In this document: positions 1-8,256 of the stretch, in pieces
Layout: every line of letters starts with the position of its first letter
Numbering within the stretch: the stretch's first letter is position 1
Assembly: GCA_013289695.1 (NCBI GenBank)
Contig: JABCZK010000039.1
Span: 1 to 47,638, forward strand
Source of the DNA: Acidobacteriota bacterium
Lineage (GTDB): Bacteria; Acidobacteriota; Terriglobia; Acidiferrales; UBA7541
Direction: 5' to 3'
DNA length: 47,638 bases
Notes under the pieces: generated by a model
What the model was told of the DNA's origin: nothing
Database searches by the model: none
The model's input: only the letters and a program-made list of their open reading frames with translations
Translations under genes and position numbers: made by a program

Positions 1-688
1 ACGCGCTGCCGGGTATATGGTGATGGCGCGCGGCCACGCCTGCGGCCTCGGCATTCTCGTGGGCCACTTTCAATACTTCCGGCCAATCGAGGGCGAAAAT
101 TTCCGCGTTGGGATTTTGCTTGGCGACGGTGACGCCGTACATGCCGTGGCCTGCGGCGACGTCCAGCACTTTCCATTTTTCAGCGGCGCTGGCTTCGAGC
201 GTTTCGGCGAGAGCTGCGGCAGTGATGCGCTGCAAGCCGCTCATCGAACGAGCGAACTCCACCCATTTGGAACTGTCCGGCGCCGTCGTGGATTGCTCGC
301 CCATGAGTGAAGTGCCGGCGCGCACGATTGCGGTGAGATCCCTATAGAGGTTCATTATTTCCGGCAGGGCGAGAAAATTGGCGGCCGCGCCGATGTATGC
401 TGGCGAGCGGCGAGTCAGGAATACGGCGGATTCGTCGGCGAGAGCATATTCCTGGCCGTTTTTGAGCAGGAATCCGTTGATGACCAGGTAGTCGCAAAGA
501 ATGCGGATGCCGCGTTCGCTGGCTTCGCAGCGTTTGGCGATGGAGGCGTGCGTCGTGTCGCCGGCGGCGATGGCCGAGAAAACGTCCAGCTCGATCGCGG
601 TTTTCAGCGCGGCGGTCCTTTGGTACGCGTTCAGCGTTTCGAAGATGCGTTCGGGAGTTACGTTGGCAGGTCCGGGTGCGGTGGTCAT
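1..688 (-). CDS. O-methyltransferase, SAM-dependent (3' part cut by window edge)
   Basis: The minus strand is open from an ATG at 688 to the left window edge, giving 229 residues of a protein whose C-terminus lies outside. Residues about 12-90 look like the winged-helix dimerisation domain of plant-type O-methyltransferases (hydrophobic helices, then a predicted HTH around SIAKRCEASERGIRILCDYL). Residues 174-185, VLDVAAGHGMYG, fit SAM-binding motif I, and the acidic residue of motif II follows at FALDWPEV. A good ribosome site, AGGAG, sits 8 bases before the ATG. The family (Methyltransf_2-like) transfers methyl groups to hydroxyls of small molecules; the substrate cannot be told here. It is transcribed in the opposite direction to nothing nearby and lies just downstream of the metallophosphoesterase, 28 bases apart on the same strand, so the two may be cotranscribed. 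Family call is confident; substrate unknown. Confidence 0.82.
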   Translation of the reverse strand, partial: MTTAPGPANVTPERIFETLNAYQRTAALKTAIELDVFSAIAAGDTTHASIAKRCEASERGIRILCDYLVINGFLLKNGQEYALADESAVFLTRRSPAYIGAAANFLALPEIMNLYRDLTAIVRAGTSLMGEQSTTAPDSSKWVEFARSMSGLQRITAAALAETLEASAAEKWKVLDVAAGHGMYGVTVAKQNPNAEIFALDWPEVLKVAHENAEAAGVAARHHHIPGSA

Positions 689-716
689 GGGAGCCGCTCC
701 TGAAATTTGAGATGCG

Positions 717-1811
717 CTAATGAGAAACGGAATTTTCGGCGAAACACCAGTGAACGAATTCGGGTTTGTAGGTTTCGACGACGGCGGCCGGTACGTCGGA
801 TTCGTTTACTTGGCGAAAAGCGAAACTAATTTCGCCGTTGGGCTGCACGGTGCCGAGTAGAAAACCGTAGACGTTGGTTGCGGCGGCTTTGGCGTCTACT
901 TTGTCCGGAGGCAGCGCGTAGCGCACGGCTCCGGCGGTACCGACGATCGATCCGGGGAGCACGCCACCGTGGTCGCGCCAGTATGGAGTGTTGAAAACTC
1001 CAGCCATATAGAAATGCTGGTGGCTGGCGATGACGTAAACCAGCTTGTGCGCTTCGTCCTGGGCCTTCAGCAAGTCGGCATAAACGCGGCGGCCGCTGGC
1101 AATGCCCGCGGGCGAATCGTCCATGGCGTGATTTGCGGCGATGGAGTCGGGCAGCGCCTCGTGCATACCGACCACGATGGTGTGAGTCTGCGGATTGGAG
1201 GCATCGCGCGCGAGTATTTTTTCAAGCCACTGGAGCTGGTCCGCGTCGAATTCGTTGTTGACGGCGTTGTCGAGAGTAATGAAATCCACTCCGTTTTGAA
1301 TCCAGTGGTAATAGGTGGTGAGCTTGTGGGCGTTTGGGTCGTCGCTCAGGCGCTGCTTCTGGAGCACCGGTGTTTCGAGCCAGTCCGCGAACTGAATCAG
1401 ATACATTTCGCGCGTGTGCGGCCAAACCGTTTCGTGATTTCCGATGCCTAGGAAAACGGGCAACGAGCCAAAGGCCGCGATTTGATTCTGCAAGAAATCA
1501 TCCCAGACGGTCTGTTGATAGGCGCTGATGCTCAGGGGCCTGGCGAGGTGCTCGGGCTGATGCTGGATGTCCTCATCGAAATCGGAGTTTTTGCGGAAGT
1601 CGCCGAGATGCCAGTAGAAGGCGGCGCCGCTTTGCTTCACGCCGGCGGCGATGCCGGGCATGACCACGTCGCCGCAGTTGCGGGAATCGCCGGAGACGGC
1701 GAAGCGCCAGGTGGCGCCGGGCGCGGCAGATTGTCCGAGAACAGCGCGGGAACTGCCGCAGAGCGCTGCCAACATCAGGAACAAAGATGTGAACGTAAAT
1801 CGTCGAGTCAT
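717..1811 (-). CDS. secreted calcineurin-like metallophosphoesterase
   Basis: The 364-residue protein starts with a signal peptide (basic MTRR, hydrophobic core to about residue 20, probable cleavage near VLGQ-SA). Metal-binding motifs of the metallophosphoesterase fold occur in order: GDSR (41-44), GDFR (70-73), GNHE (124-127), GMHE (215-218) and SHQHF (263-267), which match the family's D-x-H / GD / GNHE / H / GHxH series with modest variation (SHQH in place of GHxH, SGDSR in place of DxH). It is therefore expected to hydrolyse a phosphate ester, using two metal ions, outside the cytoplasm. Purple acid phosphatase or a 5'-nucleotidase-like enzyme are both possible; the substrate is not evident. 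It lies upstream of the methyltransferase on the same strand with a 28-base gap. Confidence 0.85.
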   Translation of the reverse strand: MTRRFTFTSLFLMLAALCGSSRAVLGQSAAPGATWRFAVSGDSRNCGDVVMPGIAAGVKQSGAAFYWHLGDFRKNSDFDEDIQHQPEHLARPLSISAYQQTVWDDFLQNQIAAFGSLPVFLGIGNHETVWPHTREMYLIQFADWLETPVLQKQRLSDDPNAHKLTTYYHWIQNGVDFITLDNAVNNEFDADQLQWLEKILARDASNPQTHTIVVGMHEALPDSIAANHAMDDSPAGIASGRRVYADLLKAQDEAHKLVYVIASHQHFYMAGVFNTPYWRDHGGVLPGSIVGTAGAVRYALPPDKVDAKAAATNVYGFLLGTVQPNGEISFAFRQVNESDVPAAVVETYKPEFVHWCFAENSVSH

Positions 1812-1870
1812 TGATACGCCTTGGTGTAGCGCCTTGCAGTGCTAAGATCGCGACAACTGAATGGAACTTC

Positions 1871-1886
1871 AGCGGCTACAGCCGCT
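1871..1886. repeat. short palindrome of the GGCTnnAGCC family
   Basis: AGCGGCT, two bases, AGCCGCT form a perfect 7-bp hairpin. It resembles the GGGGCT-AA-AGCCCC hairpin at 16211-16224, so it is probably a member of a dispersed intergenic palindrome family. The relation is inferred from two copies in one window. Confidence 0.5.
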
Positions 1887-1918
1887 CGGCACTGGAGCAG
1901 TTTATGTCTTGGCCCTAC

Positions 1919-1939
1919 GAGCCTGCCGCCGGCAGGCTC
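1919..1939. repeat. palindrome GAGCCTGCC-gcc-GGCAGGCTC
   Basis: A perfect 9-bp hairpin with a three-base loop. The CTGCC/GGCAG core recurs in the hairpin at 3378-3394, suggesting a dispersed extragenic palindrome rather than a specific terminator, as there is no T-tract. Confidence 0.55.
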
Positions 1940-2222
1940 TCAGGATAAACCAAAGCCACGACCCACCAAGACTCTCGAGATCTCACGCACGCTCAAGAGC
2001 CGGGGCGCACAAAAAACCTCCACGCATCGCCCGCGTTAGCGGCTCGCTGCCGACCGAGAGCGACAAGCGATTGTAGTTTTTCAAGATGGCGTTAGCAACG
2101 GTGGCGCTGTGGAATTCGCGATGGGCACCGCTACAAAATCGCTTGGGTAATGGGTGTGACTTCGCTTACATTTCTGGCGCGTGCGTTACGGCGCGATTTC
2201 GCAGCCGGCCGAGGTGAATGAA

Positions 2223-3353
2223 ATGCAAATTGAACCGTTTGAGATGGAACGCTGGCAATCGGTGTGGGAGAACAAAGTCGAGCTGAACATTTCCGAGAGC
2301 GGGGTGCATCCGCTGACGACGGCGGAGCTGGTTCCGGATCCGGAGCAGCTGCGGAAAATATTGGACGTGCAGCAACTTTATCCGCAGACGAACGGCAGCG
2401 AGGAATTGCGTTCGCGGATCGCAGAGCTTTATCCCGGAGCGAGCGCGGAAAATGTGCTGGTCACGTGCGGCGGGTCGGAGGCAAATTTCGTTTCGACATG
2501 GTCGCTGATCGAGCCGGGCGACGAAGTGGTGTTCATGATGCCGAATTACATGCAGATCGCGGGAGTGGCGCGGGCGATGGGCGCGATCGTGAAGCCGCTG
2601 TGGCTGCGCGAAGCGCTGGACTGGGGCATCAACGTGGACGATTTGCCGCGAGCGGTGACGCCGAAAACGAAATTGATCGCGATTTGTAATCCGAGCAATC
2701 CCACCGGAGCGGTGTTGCGCGAAGACATGCGCGCCGCAGTCGTGGCGGCTGCGGCGAAGGTCGGCGCCTGGATTATTTCGGATGAAGTGTATCGCGGCGC
2801 GGAATTCGATGGGGAAATGACGGCGACGATGTGGGGCGGATACGAACGCATGTTGTGCACGGCGGGGCTGTCAAAAGCGTTCAGCTTGCCGGGGTTGCGC
2901 ACCGGATGGGTGATCGGTGCACCGAAGATGATCGAAAAATTGTGGAGTTATCACGACTACACCAGCATCGGGCCTTCGATGCTGACCGACCGGCTGGCTT
3001 CGGTGGCCCTCGAGCCGGTGCGGCGCGCGTGGATTTTGAATCGCACGCGGGAATTTGTGCGGCGCAATTATCCGCCGCTGCGCGCGTGGCTGGACGAACA
3101 TGCGGAGATTTTTTCGCACGTGGCGCCGAAGGCGGGCGCGATCGCCTGGGCCGGGTTGCGCGGCGGCCGAAACTCGGCGCTGCTGGCGGAAGAGTTGCGC
3201 GTGAAAAAGAGCGTGCTGCTGGTCCCCGGCGAGCAGGTGGGGATGGAAGGGTTCGTGCGGTTCGGTTTCGGCGGCGATCCGCTACATTTACGGAAGGCGC
3301 TGGGGCGGATTGATGAGTGGCTGGGAGAGACGCGGGCGGCCATCGCGAGGTGA
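2223..3353 (+). CDS. class I/II PLP-dependent aminotransferase
   Basis: The protein is 376 residues when started at the ATG at 2223, chosen because GAGGTG (2211-2216) lies six bases upstream; the frame is open from a GTG at 2181 as well. Fold-type I features are clear: NPSNPTG at about 156-162, DEVY at 187-190, the PLP lysine in the motif SKAFSLPGLRTG (Lys about 218), and a C-terminal arginine region VRFGFGG expected to bind the substrate carboxylate. The enzyme should transfer an amino group between an amino acid and a 2-oxo acid in the cytoplasm. The specificity is not visible. It stands alone: no gene of an obvious pathway is adjacent and the next gene begins 270 bases downstream. Confidence 0.88.
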   Translation: MQIEPFEMERWQSVWENKVELNISESGVHPLTTAELVPDPEQLRKILDVQQLYPQTNGSEELRSRIAELYPGASAENVLVTCGGSEANFVSTWSLIEPGDEVVFMMPNYMQIAGVARAMGAIVKPLWLREALDWGINVDDLPRAVTPKTKLIAICNPSNPTGAVLREDMRAAVVAAAAKVGAWIISDEVYRGAEFDGEMTATMWGGYERMLCTAGLSKAFSLPGLRTGWVIGAPKMIEKLWSYHDYTSIGPSMLTDRLASVALEPVRRAWILNRTREFVRRNYPPLRAWLDEHAEIFSHVAPKAGAIAWAGLRGGRNSALLAEELRVKKSVLLVPGEQVGMEGFVRFGFGGDPLHLRKALGRIDEWLGETRAAIAR

Positions 3354-3377
3354 TTGGCGGCGGGGGAAAGCAGATCC

Positions 3378-3440
3378 CTGCCTGCGGCAGGCAGGCAGGC
3401 CTCTCTGCGTCCCGCGCCGGTCCCGCGGCTGCGGGACCGG
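3378..3440. repeat. two adjacent extragenic palindromes
   Basis: CTGCCTGC-G-GCAGGCAG (3378-3394) is followed by a perfect 10-bp stem, CCGGTCCCGC-ggct-GCGGGACCGG (3417-3440). The first shares its core with the palindrome at 1919-1939. There is no T-run after either stem, so although they follow the aminotransferase gene they look more like dispersed REP-type elements than a classical terminator. The rest of the gap to 3623 holds no recognisable gene. Confidence 0.6.
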
Positions 3441-3623
3441 AAAGAAAAAGCGCGGGACTCCTTTCCCTGCGCACGAGTCGCTCAGGGCAAGCGGGATGAC
3501 AACCGAGGTGTTCTTTTCCCTCAAGCGGTAATCCTACGCTGTGGCGTTAATGATTCGGCATCGCTCTCGGGATATGCGCGCGTGGGGCTGGGCGCGGATG
3601 GTAATTTGGGAAGATAAGGTCGG

Positions 3624-4082
3624 ATGAGGGGTCAGCCCGACATGTCGCATCCAATGCCCGCTCCCAAGGCGGTGCTGCGCATCGTCATTAATTTCTGTCT
3701 GGTCGGCTGGGGCGCTGCGATCATCGCGCAGGCCAGCCGCATGCGGCCCGGCTATGTGCGCCTCGGGTGGCTGCACGATTTGGCTATTTTCTTTTTCTTC
3801 TCGCTGGTGGCCTTCGCACTATTCTTTGCGGAATACCAGCTCGTTCAGGGGCTCACCAAGCGCGATCTGAACGTCACGTTGGGATATGTGCAGTCGCTGG
3901 GGTGCTTTCTTCTGGTCCTGTGCGGTCTGTGGGGAATTTATTACGCGAATGGGAGGGGACTCGCGGCGTCCTGGTATCCTGCGTTTACGGAAAACGTGCT
4001 GCCGGCGATTTATATTTTTGGGCATGTGGTCTTCGTGGGGAACGTGATCTGGAGTTACGTCCAGGAGGGAAGCGCACGATGA
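3624..4082 (+). CDS. unknown four-helix membrane protein, first of a coupled pair
   Basis: A 152-residue protein with four strongly hydrophobic stretches: near residues 17-38, 48-72, 85-104 and 126-146. No family was recognised. Two starts are possible: ATG 3624 (AAGGT three bases upstream) or ATG 3642 (GAGGGG ten bases upstream), the latter giving 146 residues. The stop overlaps the ATG of the next membrane gene (ATGA at 4079-4082), which points to translational coupling and to the two products working together, perhaps as one membrane complex. Nothing in the sequence indicates a substrate, and there are no obvious metal or haem ligands arranged as in cytochrome b subunits, although histidines occur at the first loop and the last helix. 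Confidence 0.7.
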   Translation: MRGQPDMSHPMPAPKAVLRIVINFCLVGWGAAIIAQASRMRPGYVRLGWLHDLAIFFFFSLVAFALFFAEYQLVQGLTKRDLNVTLGYVQSLGCFLLVLCGLWGIYYANGRGLAASWYPAFTENVLPAIYIFGHVVFVGNVIWSYVQEGSAR

Positions 4083-4567
4083 CTCGACAGGCGGCTGCCG
4101 ATAAACCCGCTGCAACATTCGGATGGCCGACCTCACCTGCGCGGCTTTTCGAAATCGCCGCGGCGTTTTTCGTAGTTACCGAATTGATTCTGGCACAGGC
4201 GGGATTTCTGGGCGCGCGATTGCCGGTGATGCAAGACGAGCAAATAACCCAGGTGCAGATTACGGCACTGTGGGTGATCGTGGCGGCGCCGTTTGCGGTC
4301 TTCGCCCTGATTTACGCGGGCATCGAGCTCAAGACGGCGCGCATGTTCGAACAATCGCCGACGCGGATTCACTTTGTGTGCACGCTTTTTGCGGTGCTGG
4401 AAGCCGTTCGCGTGTTTTTGGGTTGGGCCGAGAGTACCGTCAGCCCGACTCCCCTGGCGCTTACGATGCAGGATTTGCGTGGAGTGGGCGCGTTTCTGGT
4501 TTTGGCTTTGGGCGCGTTCATCTGGAACCTCGCCACGAGCAAAGCCAAGCCTCCGGCTTCGCGCTAG
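4079..4567 (+). CDS. unknown four-helix membrane protein, second of a coupled pair
   Basis: A 162-residue protein beginning MTRQAAADKP. The start is set by the ATGA overlap with the preceding gene and by AGGAGGG at 4063-4069, nine bases upstream. Four hydrophobic segments are seen (roughly residues 22-42, 60-83, 95-115 and 132-152). It is about the same size and topology as its partner but shows no obvious sequence similarity to it by eye. Function unknown; co-translation with the neighbour suggests a heteromeric membrane protein. Confidence 0.72.
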   Translation: MTRQAAADKPAATFGWPTSPARLFEIAAAFFVVTELILAQAGFLGARLPVMQDEQITQVQITALWVIVAAPFAVFALIYAGIELKTARMFEQSPTRIHFVCTLFAVLEAVRVFLGWAESTVSPTPLALTMQDLRGVGAFLVLALGAFIWNLATSKAKPPASR

Positions 4568-4570
4568 CTC

Positions 4571-4900
4571 ATGCCTTTCTTTGCTTTGATCAGCTCACAC
4601 GCAGCTTCACAGCATGCTTCGAGCGGCGTTTCGCGACACGCGGTGAAGCAGCCGCGCAGCGTGGCCGTCGTTTTTCGGTCACTTATCGCGTTTCTGCTGG
4701 TGATTTGCGCGGTATCGCCTGCGTTCGCGCAGCACGCTCATTGGGAAACGCTTAACACGCGGGTGAAGAATCTCTACGCGCGGGCCGCGGATGGTCTAGA
4801 GAACGTCGCGTGATTACTTCGCAAGGTGAACCGCTCCACAGATGCGGCCATTCTTGAAGCAAAAGCCAAGGCCGTGCGTGCCGCAATTCCTCCTGCACGG
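4571..4900 (+). pseudogene. remnant of an exported TPR protein with the middle deleted
   Basis: The frame opens with a signal peptide (hydrophobic core FRSLIAFLLVICAVSPAFAQ) followed by HWETLNTRVKNLYAR, which resembles the first half-helix of many exported tetratricopeptide proteins. It stops at TGA 4811-4813. In exactly the same frame the sequence resumes with LLRKVNRSTDAAILEAKAK, typical of the last repeat of kinesin-light-chain-like TPR proteins (pattern LLRKxNRxxEAAxLEARAKAIR). The N- and C-terminal ends of such a protein are therefore joined directly, with all internal repeats missing and a stop near the junction. This is best explained as a gene destroyed by a large internal deletion. 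The start at 4571 is only the first ATG; GTG 4661 is equally possible. Confidence 0.6.
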
Positions 4901-4976
4901 CCGCAACTCTTTGCGATACAGGATGACCTACACTGGTATTCCGCGTCGCGGAGACGAGTGTGGGGCTGCGCGGCGT

Positions 4977-5954
4977 TTATTTCTGTTCGCTGGCGGATTG
5001 TTCCTGATCGGTTTCGGATTTGTGCCAGCTGGAATCAGGATCGAATTTCTTCATGGCTTTGACGATCGATTCGGTGTTCTTGCCGAGGTCTTTTTCGTAA
5101 ACCACTCCGTTGCTGCCGACGATGAACGTCATGACACCGGATGATCTGTACTCCGCGGGATAAGCGACGAAGGCGAAGCCGCCGGTCATTTTGCCGCGCA
5201 CGAAGTAGTTTTTCGAACCACCGGGGGCATGGCGTCCCTGGGCCATCAGGATGTGAAAGTAATAGCCGTGGAAAGGAGTGGGCCCGCCTTCGGGAAGGTT
5301 CTCGTAACCTTCCGCGACGGCGGCTGCGATCAGCGGTCCGATTGGGCTTTGCGGCGTGCCGTCAGCGGCTTTCCAATAGAGGCCATTGTGCTGGCCTGCG
5401 TCGCTAAAGAACCGCTGGGCGTATTCATTGTGATTTTGGGAAGCGAAATCCTTCTGTGCCGCTACAAGTTCCTGGCAGACGCGGATGGTGGTGACTTCGT
5501 TGCGGCCGACGCGGCGGTAGAGAATTTCTTTGGTTCCGGCTTCAGTGTCGAAATACCACACGTTACCCTTGTGCACCAGTGGAATGGGCGCAGGCCAATT
5601 CTCCGCGCCGATGTATAGGGTGGTGGTGCCGTCGGGTTCGTTCACGAGTCGATGCATTTCCTGATATTTTTTCGCGAAGTTGGCGTGCATTTCGTGGTCC
5701 TGAACGTCATCGCCAGAGTAAACGACCTGCTTGCCTTCGGGACCGAAGATGGCGAGCATGGCCGCCTCGTCATTCGCCTGCGTCGCGGCGCCCAGCGCGC
5801 TGCTGGCTTCTTCGGCGGAAGCGAAAGTTTTCTGGCCCTGCTGCTGCGCCTGGGAAATGGCGGGCATCAAGCCCAGCAAAAGGATCGCGACTGCCGCGAA
5901 TTTCAGAAGATTGCCTGACTGAAAAGCTTTAGGGTTCAGCTTCGAATGCCGCAT
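4977..5954 (-). CDS. exported DUF2950 family protein
   Basis: A 325-residue protein with an N-terminal signal peptide (hydrophobic core LKFAAVAILLLGLMPAISQA). The rest fits DUF2950: an N-terminal part beginning TFASAEEASSALGAATQANDE, an internal NEVTTIRVCQELVAAQKDFA segment, and the C-terminal GYYFHILMAQGRHAPGG and GGFAFVAYPAEYRSSGVMTFIV stretches. The family is found in diderm bacteria and has no established biochemical role. The gene lies 73 bases downstream of the DUF3300 gene on the same strand; GGAGGG precedes the ATG by seven bases. DUF3300 and DUF2950 genes are commonly neighbours, so a shared envelope function is likely but not demonstrated. Confidence 0.88.
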   Translation of the reverse strand: MRHSKLNPKAFQSGNLLKFAAVAILLLGLMPAISQAQQQGQKTFASAEEASSALGAATQANDEAAMLAIFGPEGKQVVYSGDDVQDHEMHANFAKKYQEMHRLVNEPDGTTTLYIGAENWPAPIPLVHKGNVWYFDTEAGTKEILYRRVGRNEVTTIRVCQELVAAQKDFASQNHNEYAQRFFSDAGQHNGLYWKAADGTPQSPIGPLIAAAVAEGYENLPEGGPTPFHGYYFHILMAQGRHAPGGSKNYFVRGKMTGGFAFVAYPAEYRSSGVMTFIVGSNGVVYEKDLGKNTESIVKAMKKFDPDSSWHKSETDQEQSASEQK

Positions 5955-6027
5955 GGTCTTCCCTCCGTTTCTAAATTACGCAAGCTGCTGGGAACGTTCT
6001 AGGAATAGGAACATTATAGGATTTCGA

Positions 6028-7209
6028 TTAGCGGTGATGCCCGCCGCCACCGCCACCGCCGCCGCCGTGAAATCCACCGCCGCCACCGCCGCGAGCGCCG
6101 CCGAAGCTGGAGCTCCCGCGCGAGGAATAACTGCGGGCCTCGCCGCCATGGTCATAGCCGCTGAAACCGCTGGAGCGCGTGCCGGACTGGCCGCGGGACT
6201 GATCGAATCCCCGCGCGGCCTGAGTATTTCCATGGAAAGGCGTATCCCTCCCGCCGGGCCGGTTATAAACATTCCCGCCGCCGCGTTGCACGTTGTTAGC
6301 GACGCCGCGTTCGCCTCCCCCTCGGTAGTAATTGTTGCGGTTGTAAAACGTATTGCTGTGAGAGTAGTAGCGGTTGTGATTATAGACGGCGTAATGGTTG
6401 TGCCAATCAAATCCCCAGTGTCCCCAGCCCCATCCGTATCCGCCCCAGAAACCGATGCCGAAGCCCACTCCCCAAAATATGGACGGGCCGCCGAACCAGA
6501 TTCCGGGATAGGGATACCAACCGGGCCAGGCGGCGACGGGATATCCGTAAACCAGCCAGGGATCATACGCGGGAACATAGACCACGTCGGGTGTAGCGGG
6601 CTGAATGACGATGTCCGAGCCTTGCGTCTGGACGGTCTGCTGCGGCGTGTCCTTCAAATTGCCGGCTTGCTGGGCTTTCTGGCGCATTACCTGGATCGCG
6701 TCCATCACAGCTTGTTCCTGGTTGTAGTAAGCGTCGCCGAGAGATGAGGTCCAGGAGATATTCTTGTCCATGTTTCCCAGCACGGTGGGAAACGCGCAGA
6801 GGGCTTTCACGCTGGGATCCCACGTTTGCTGGTCCACGGCTTGCGCGAGAGCGTCGCCCTTCAGATCGGGATTTGCTTGCACCCAGCGGTCAGCTTCGAC
6901 GAGCTCTGCGGGAAAAGTTGATGCAGCGAGGACCTGCGCGACCAGAGAATCCGGGTACAGCGCGATGGGAGCTACGAGTTGCTGCAATTGCTCAGGCGTT
7001 TGTTGCGTGTAGGGCGGAGCTTGCGAGGTTTGCGCCTGAGCTTGCGCATCGTCCTGGGCGGCGGACACAGTTTGCGGCAACACCGGAAGCAAAAGAGAGA
7101 GAGCCAGCACGGAGGCGAGAACTTGCCGGGCTGAAAGCGAAGGAATATTAGAACTGGCTGCTATACGCTTGAAGACGTTCATGTTCGTGAGGCTCGGGAT
7201 CCGCTTCAT
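6028..7209 (-). CDS. exported DUF3300 family protein with Gly/aromatic-rich tail
   Basis: A 393-residue protein. A late signal sequence (VLASVLALSLLLPVLPQTVSA, about residues 31-51) is followed by the DUF3300 core: LVAPIALYPDSLVAQVLAAS, a WVQANPDL segment and DVVYVPAYDPWLVYG. From about residue 235 the composition changes to tryptophan, glycine and tyrosine repeats (for example GFWGGYGWGWGHWGFDW), then asparagine/tyrosine, then a tail of glycine runs ending GGGGHHR. Such tails are usual in this family and suggest a surface or periplasmic protein of low order. AGGAGGG lies eight bases before the ATG. It heads a probable two-gene operon with the DUF2950 gene. Molecular function is unknown. Confidence 0.88.
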   Translation of the reverse strand: MKRIPSLTNMNVFKRIAASSNIPSLSARQVLASVLALSLLLPVLPQTVSAAQDDAQAQAQTSQAPPYTQQTPEQLQQLVAPIALYPDSLVAQVLAASTFPAELVEADRWVQANPDLKGDALAQAVDQQTWDPSVKALCAFPTVLGNMDKNISWTSSLGDAYYNQEQAVMDAIQVMRQKAQQAGNLKDTPQQTVQTQGSDIVIQPATPDVVYVPAYDPWLVYGYPVAAWPGWYPYPGIWFGGPSIFWGVGFGIGFWGGYGWGWGHWGFDWHNHYAVYNHNRYYSHSNTFYNRNNYYRGGGERGVANNVQRGGGNVYNRPGGRDTPFHGNTQAARGFDQSRGQSGTRSSGFSGYDHGGEARSYSSRGSSSFGGARGGGGGGFHGGGGGGGGGHHR

Positions 7210-7342
7210 GACTTGAGCCCTCCTAGTTTATAAGATGCGCAATGGGAAGCATCGGTTTCGGTTAACGTAATTGAACTGCCGGGCGGTTGCAGACGACATA
7301 TTCCGCCGCATGCAGCGGGAATGTCAACGGCGAAGAAGGTTC

Positions 7343-7392
7343 TGTCGCTGCAAAGTGAGAATGTCCGGTTTGTGCAAAGTAGAAATGTCCGG
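7343..7392 (+). repeat. left inverted end of the decayed IS
   Basis: Contains GCAAAGTGAGAATGTCCGG followed by GCAAAGTAGAAATGTCCGG, a two-copy direct repeat that pairs with the right end at 8207-8256. The doubled motif probably forms transposase binding sites. Confidence 0.7.
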
Positions 7393-7415
7393 TTCCCTGG
7401 GTGGCCGAGGGGCCC

Positions 7416-8254
7416 ATGGAAACAGAGCGAATCGCGTTGAGCCAACGAGAACGGGAGCGATGGAAAGTTTTGCACCAGGTAACAGCAGAAACAGTGGAGG
7501 CAGGTAGCAGCGGCCGAGCGGCTGCCAGTAAGCGACCGCCAGGTGCGACGGATGCTGCTGCGCCTGCGCCAGCGCGGCGATCGCTCCCTGGTTCACGGAC
7601 TGCGCGGTCCGGCCTGCCAGCTCATCGCGCTGATCGATGCTGCCACCCGTCGCATCTGGGGACGGTTCTGCGAGCAGGACAGCGCAGCAGAGAACTTGCG
7701 AACTCTGCAGGATCGTCTGGTGAAGGAGATGCGGTTGGCGGGCATCGACAGCATCGCGACAGCGAATCATTTCCTGGAGACGCGCTTTATTCGCGATGGG
7801 GAGCAGCGTTTTAGCATAGCCGCGCGCAAGGCAGGCGATGCTCAGCTAAGCCTGGGGCCAGAACAGCACCTGGAAGAAATCTTGAGCGTGCGGGTGGCCC
7901 GCCGAGTGGCTCAGGAGCACACGGTCAGTTGGGAGGGAAAGCGCTGGGGGGTAGTGCGGGAAGAAGTTTGCGCAGGGCTGCGTGGGGCAGCGGTAGAGAG
8001 CGAACGGCGGTTGGATGGAAGCGACTGGTGGCGCTACCGCGGGGCGCTATCTGCACCTGCGTTCCTGCCCAGAACCGGCGCGAGCGACCACCCGTCCTTC
8101 CGGCCTACGGCCTCCCGGACATGCGCACAGAGCCGCGCAACCCAAGAACAAAATCACACCCCAATACCCTGTGCCTGCAGATCACCCTTGGAGCAGACCA
8201 TGGAAGCGGACATTTCTATCTTGCGAAAACCCGGACATTCCTACTTTGCGTTGA
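7416..8254 (+). pseudogene. transposase of the ISNCY group, frameshifted and internally deleted
   Basis: The start METERIALSQRERERWKVLH (frame 3, ATG 7416) is a typical N-terminus of this transposase group. The reading then moves to frame 1 for a helix-turn-helix segment (AAERLPVSDRQVRRMLLRL) and HGLRG, jumps directly to LIALIDAATRRIWGRFCEQD of the DDE catalytic core (so the region between, about 100 residues, is gone), and continues to ILSVRVARRVAQEHTVSW. Near 8040 it shifts again to frame 2 for the C-terminus (KITPQYPVPADHPWSRPWKR). At least two frameshifts and two deletions make an active enzyme impossible. The identification rests on remembered family sequence patterns, not on a search. 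Confidence 0.72.
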
Positions 8255-8256
8255 CA
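8207..8256 (-). repeat. right inverted end of the decayed IS
   Basis: Reverse complement of the left end with few mismatches: the doubled AATGTCCGG / AAATGTCCGC motif is kept. Together with the left end it defines the limits of the element. Confidence 0.7.

Larger units (their letters stand above)
1812..2222. other. intergenic region with two palindromes and an inverted repeat
   Basis: No convincing gene is seen in this roughly 410-base gap between a minus-strand and a plus-strand gene. It contains two compact palindromes (1871-1886 and 1919-1939) and a looser inverted repeat, CAAGCGATTGTAG at 2064-2076 against CTACAAAATCGCTTG at 2131-2145. The open frames here have no ribosome site and no recognisable protein. 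Confidence 0.6.
7343..8256 (+). mobile_element. degenerate ISNCY-type insertion sequence
   Basis: About 914 bases bounded by inverted ends. The left end (7343-7392) carries two tandem copies of a GCAAAGT-n-GAATGTCCGG-type motif; the right end (8207-8256, reverse complement) carries the same two copies with a few changes. Inside is a transposase broken over three frames. Full-length relatives are, from memory, well over 1.5 kb, so more than a third is missing. No clean target duplication is visible outside TGTC/GACA termini. Confidence 0.75.
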
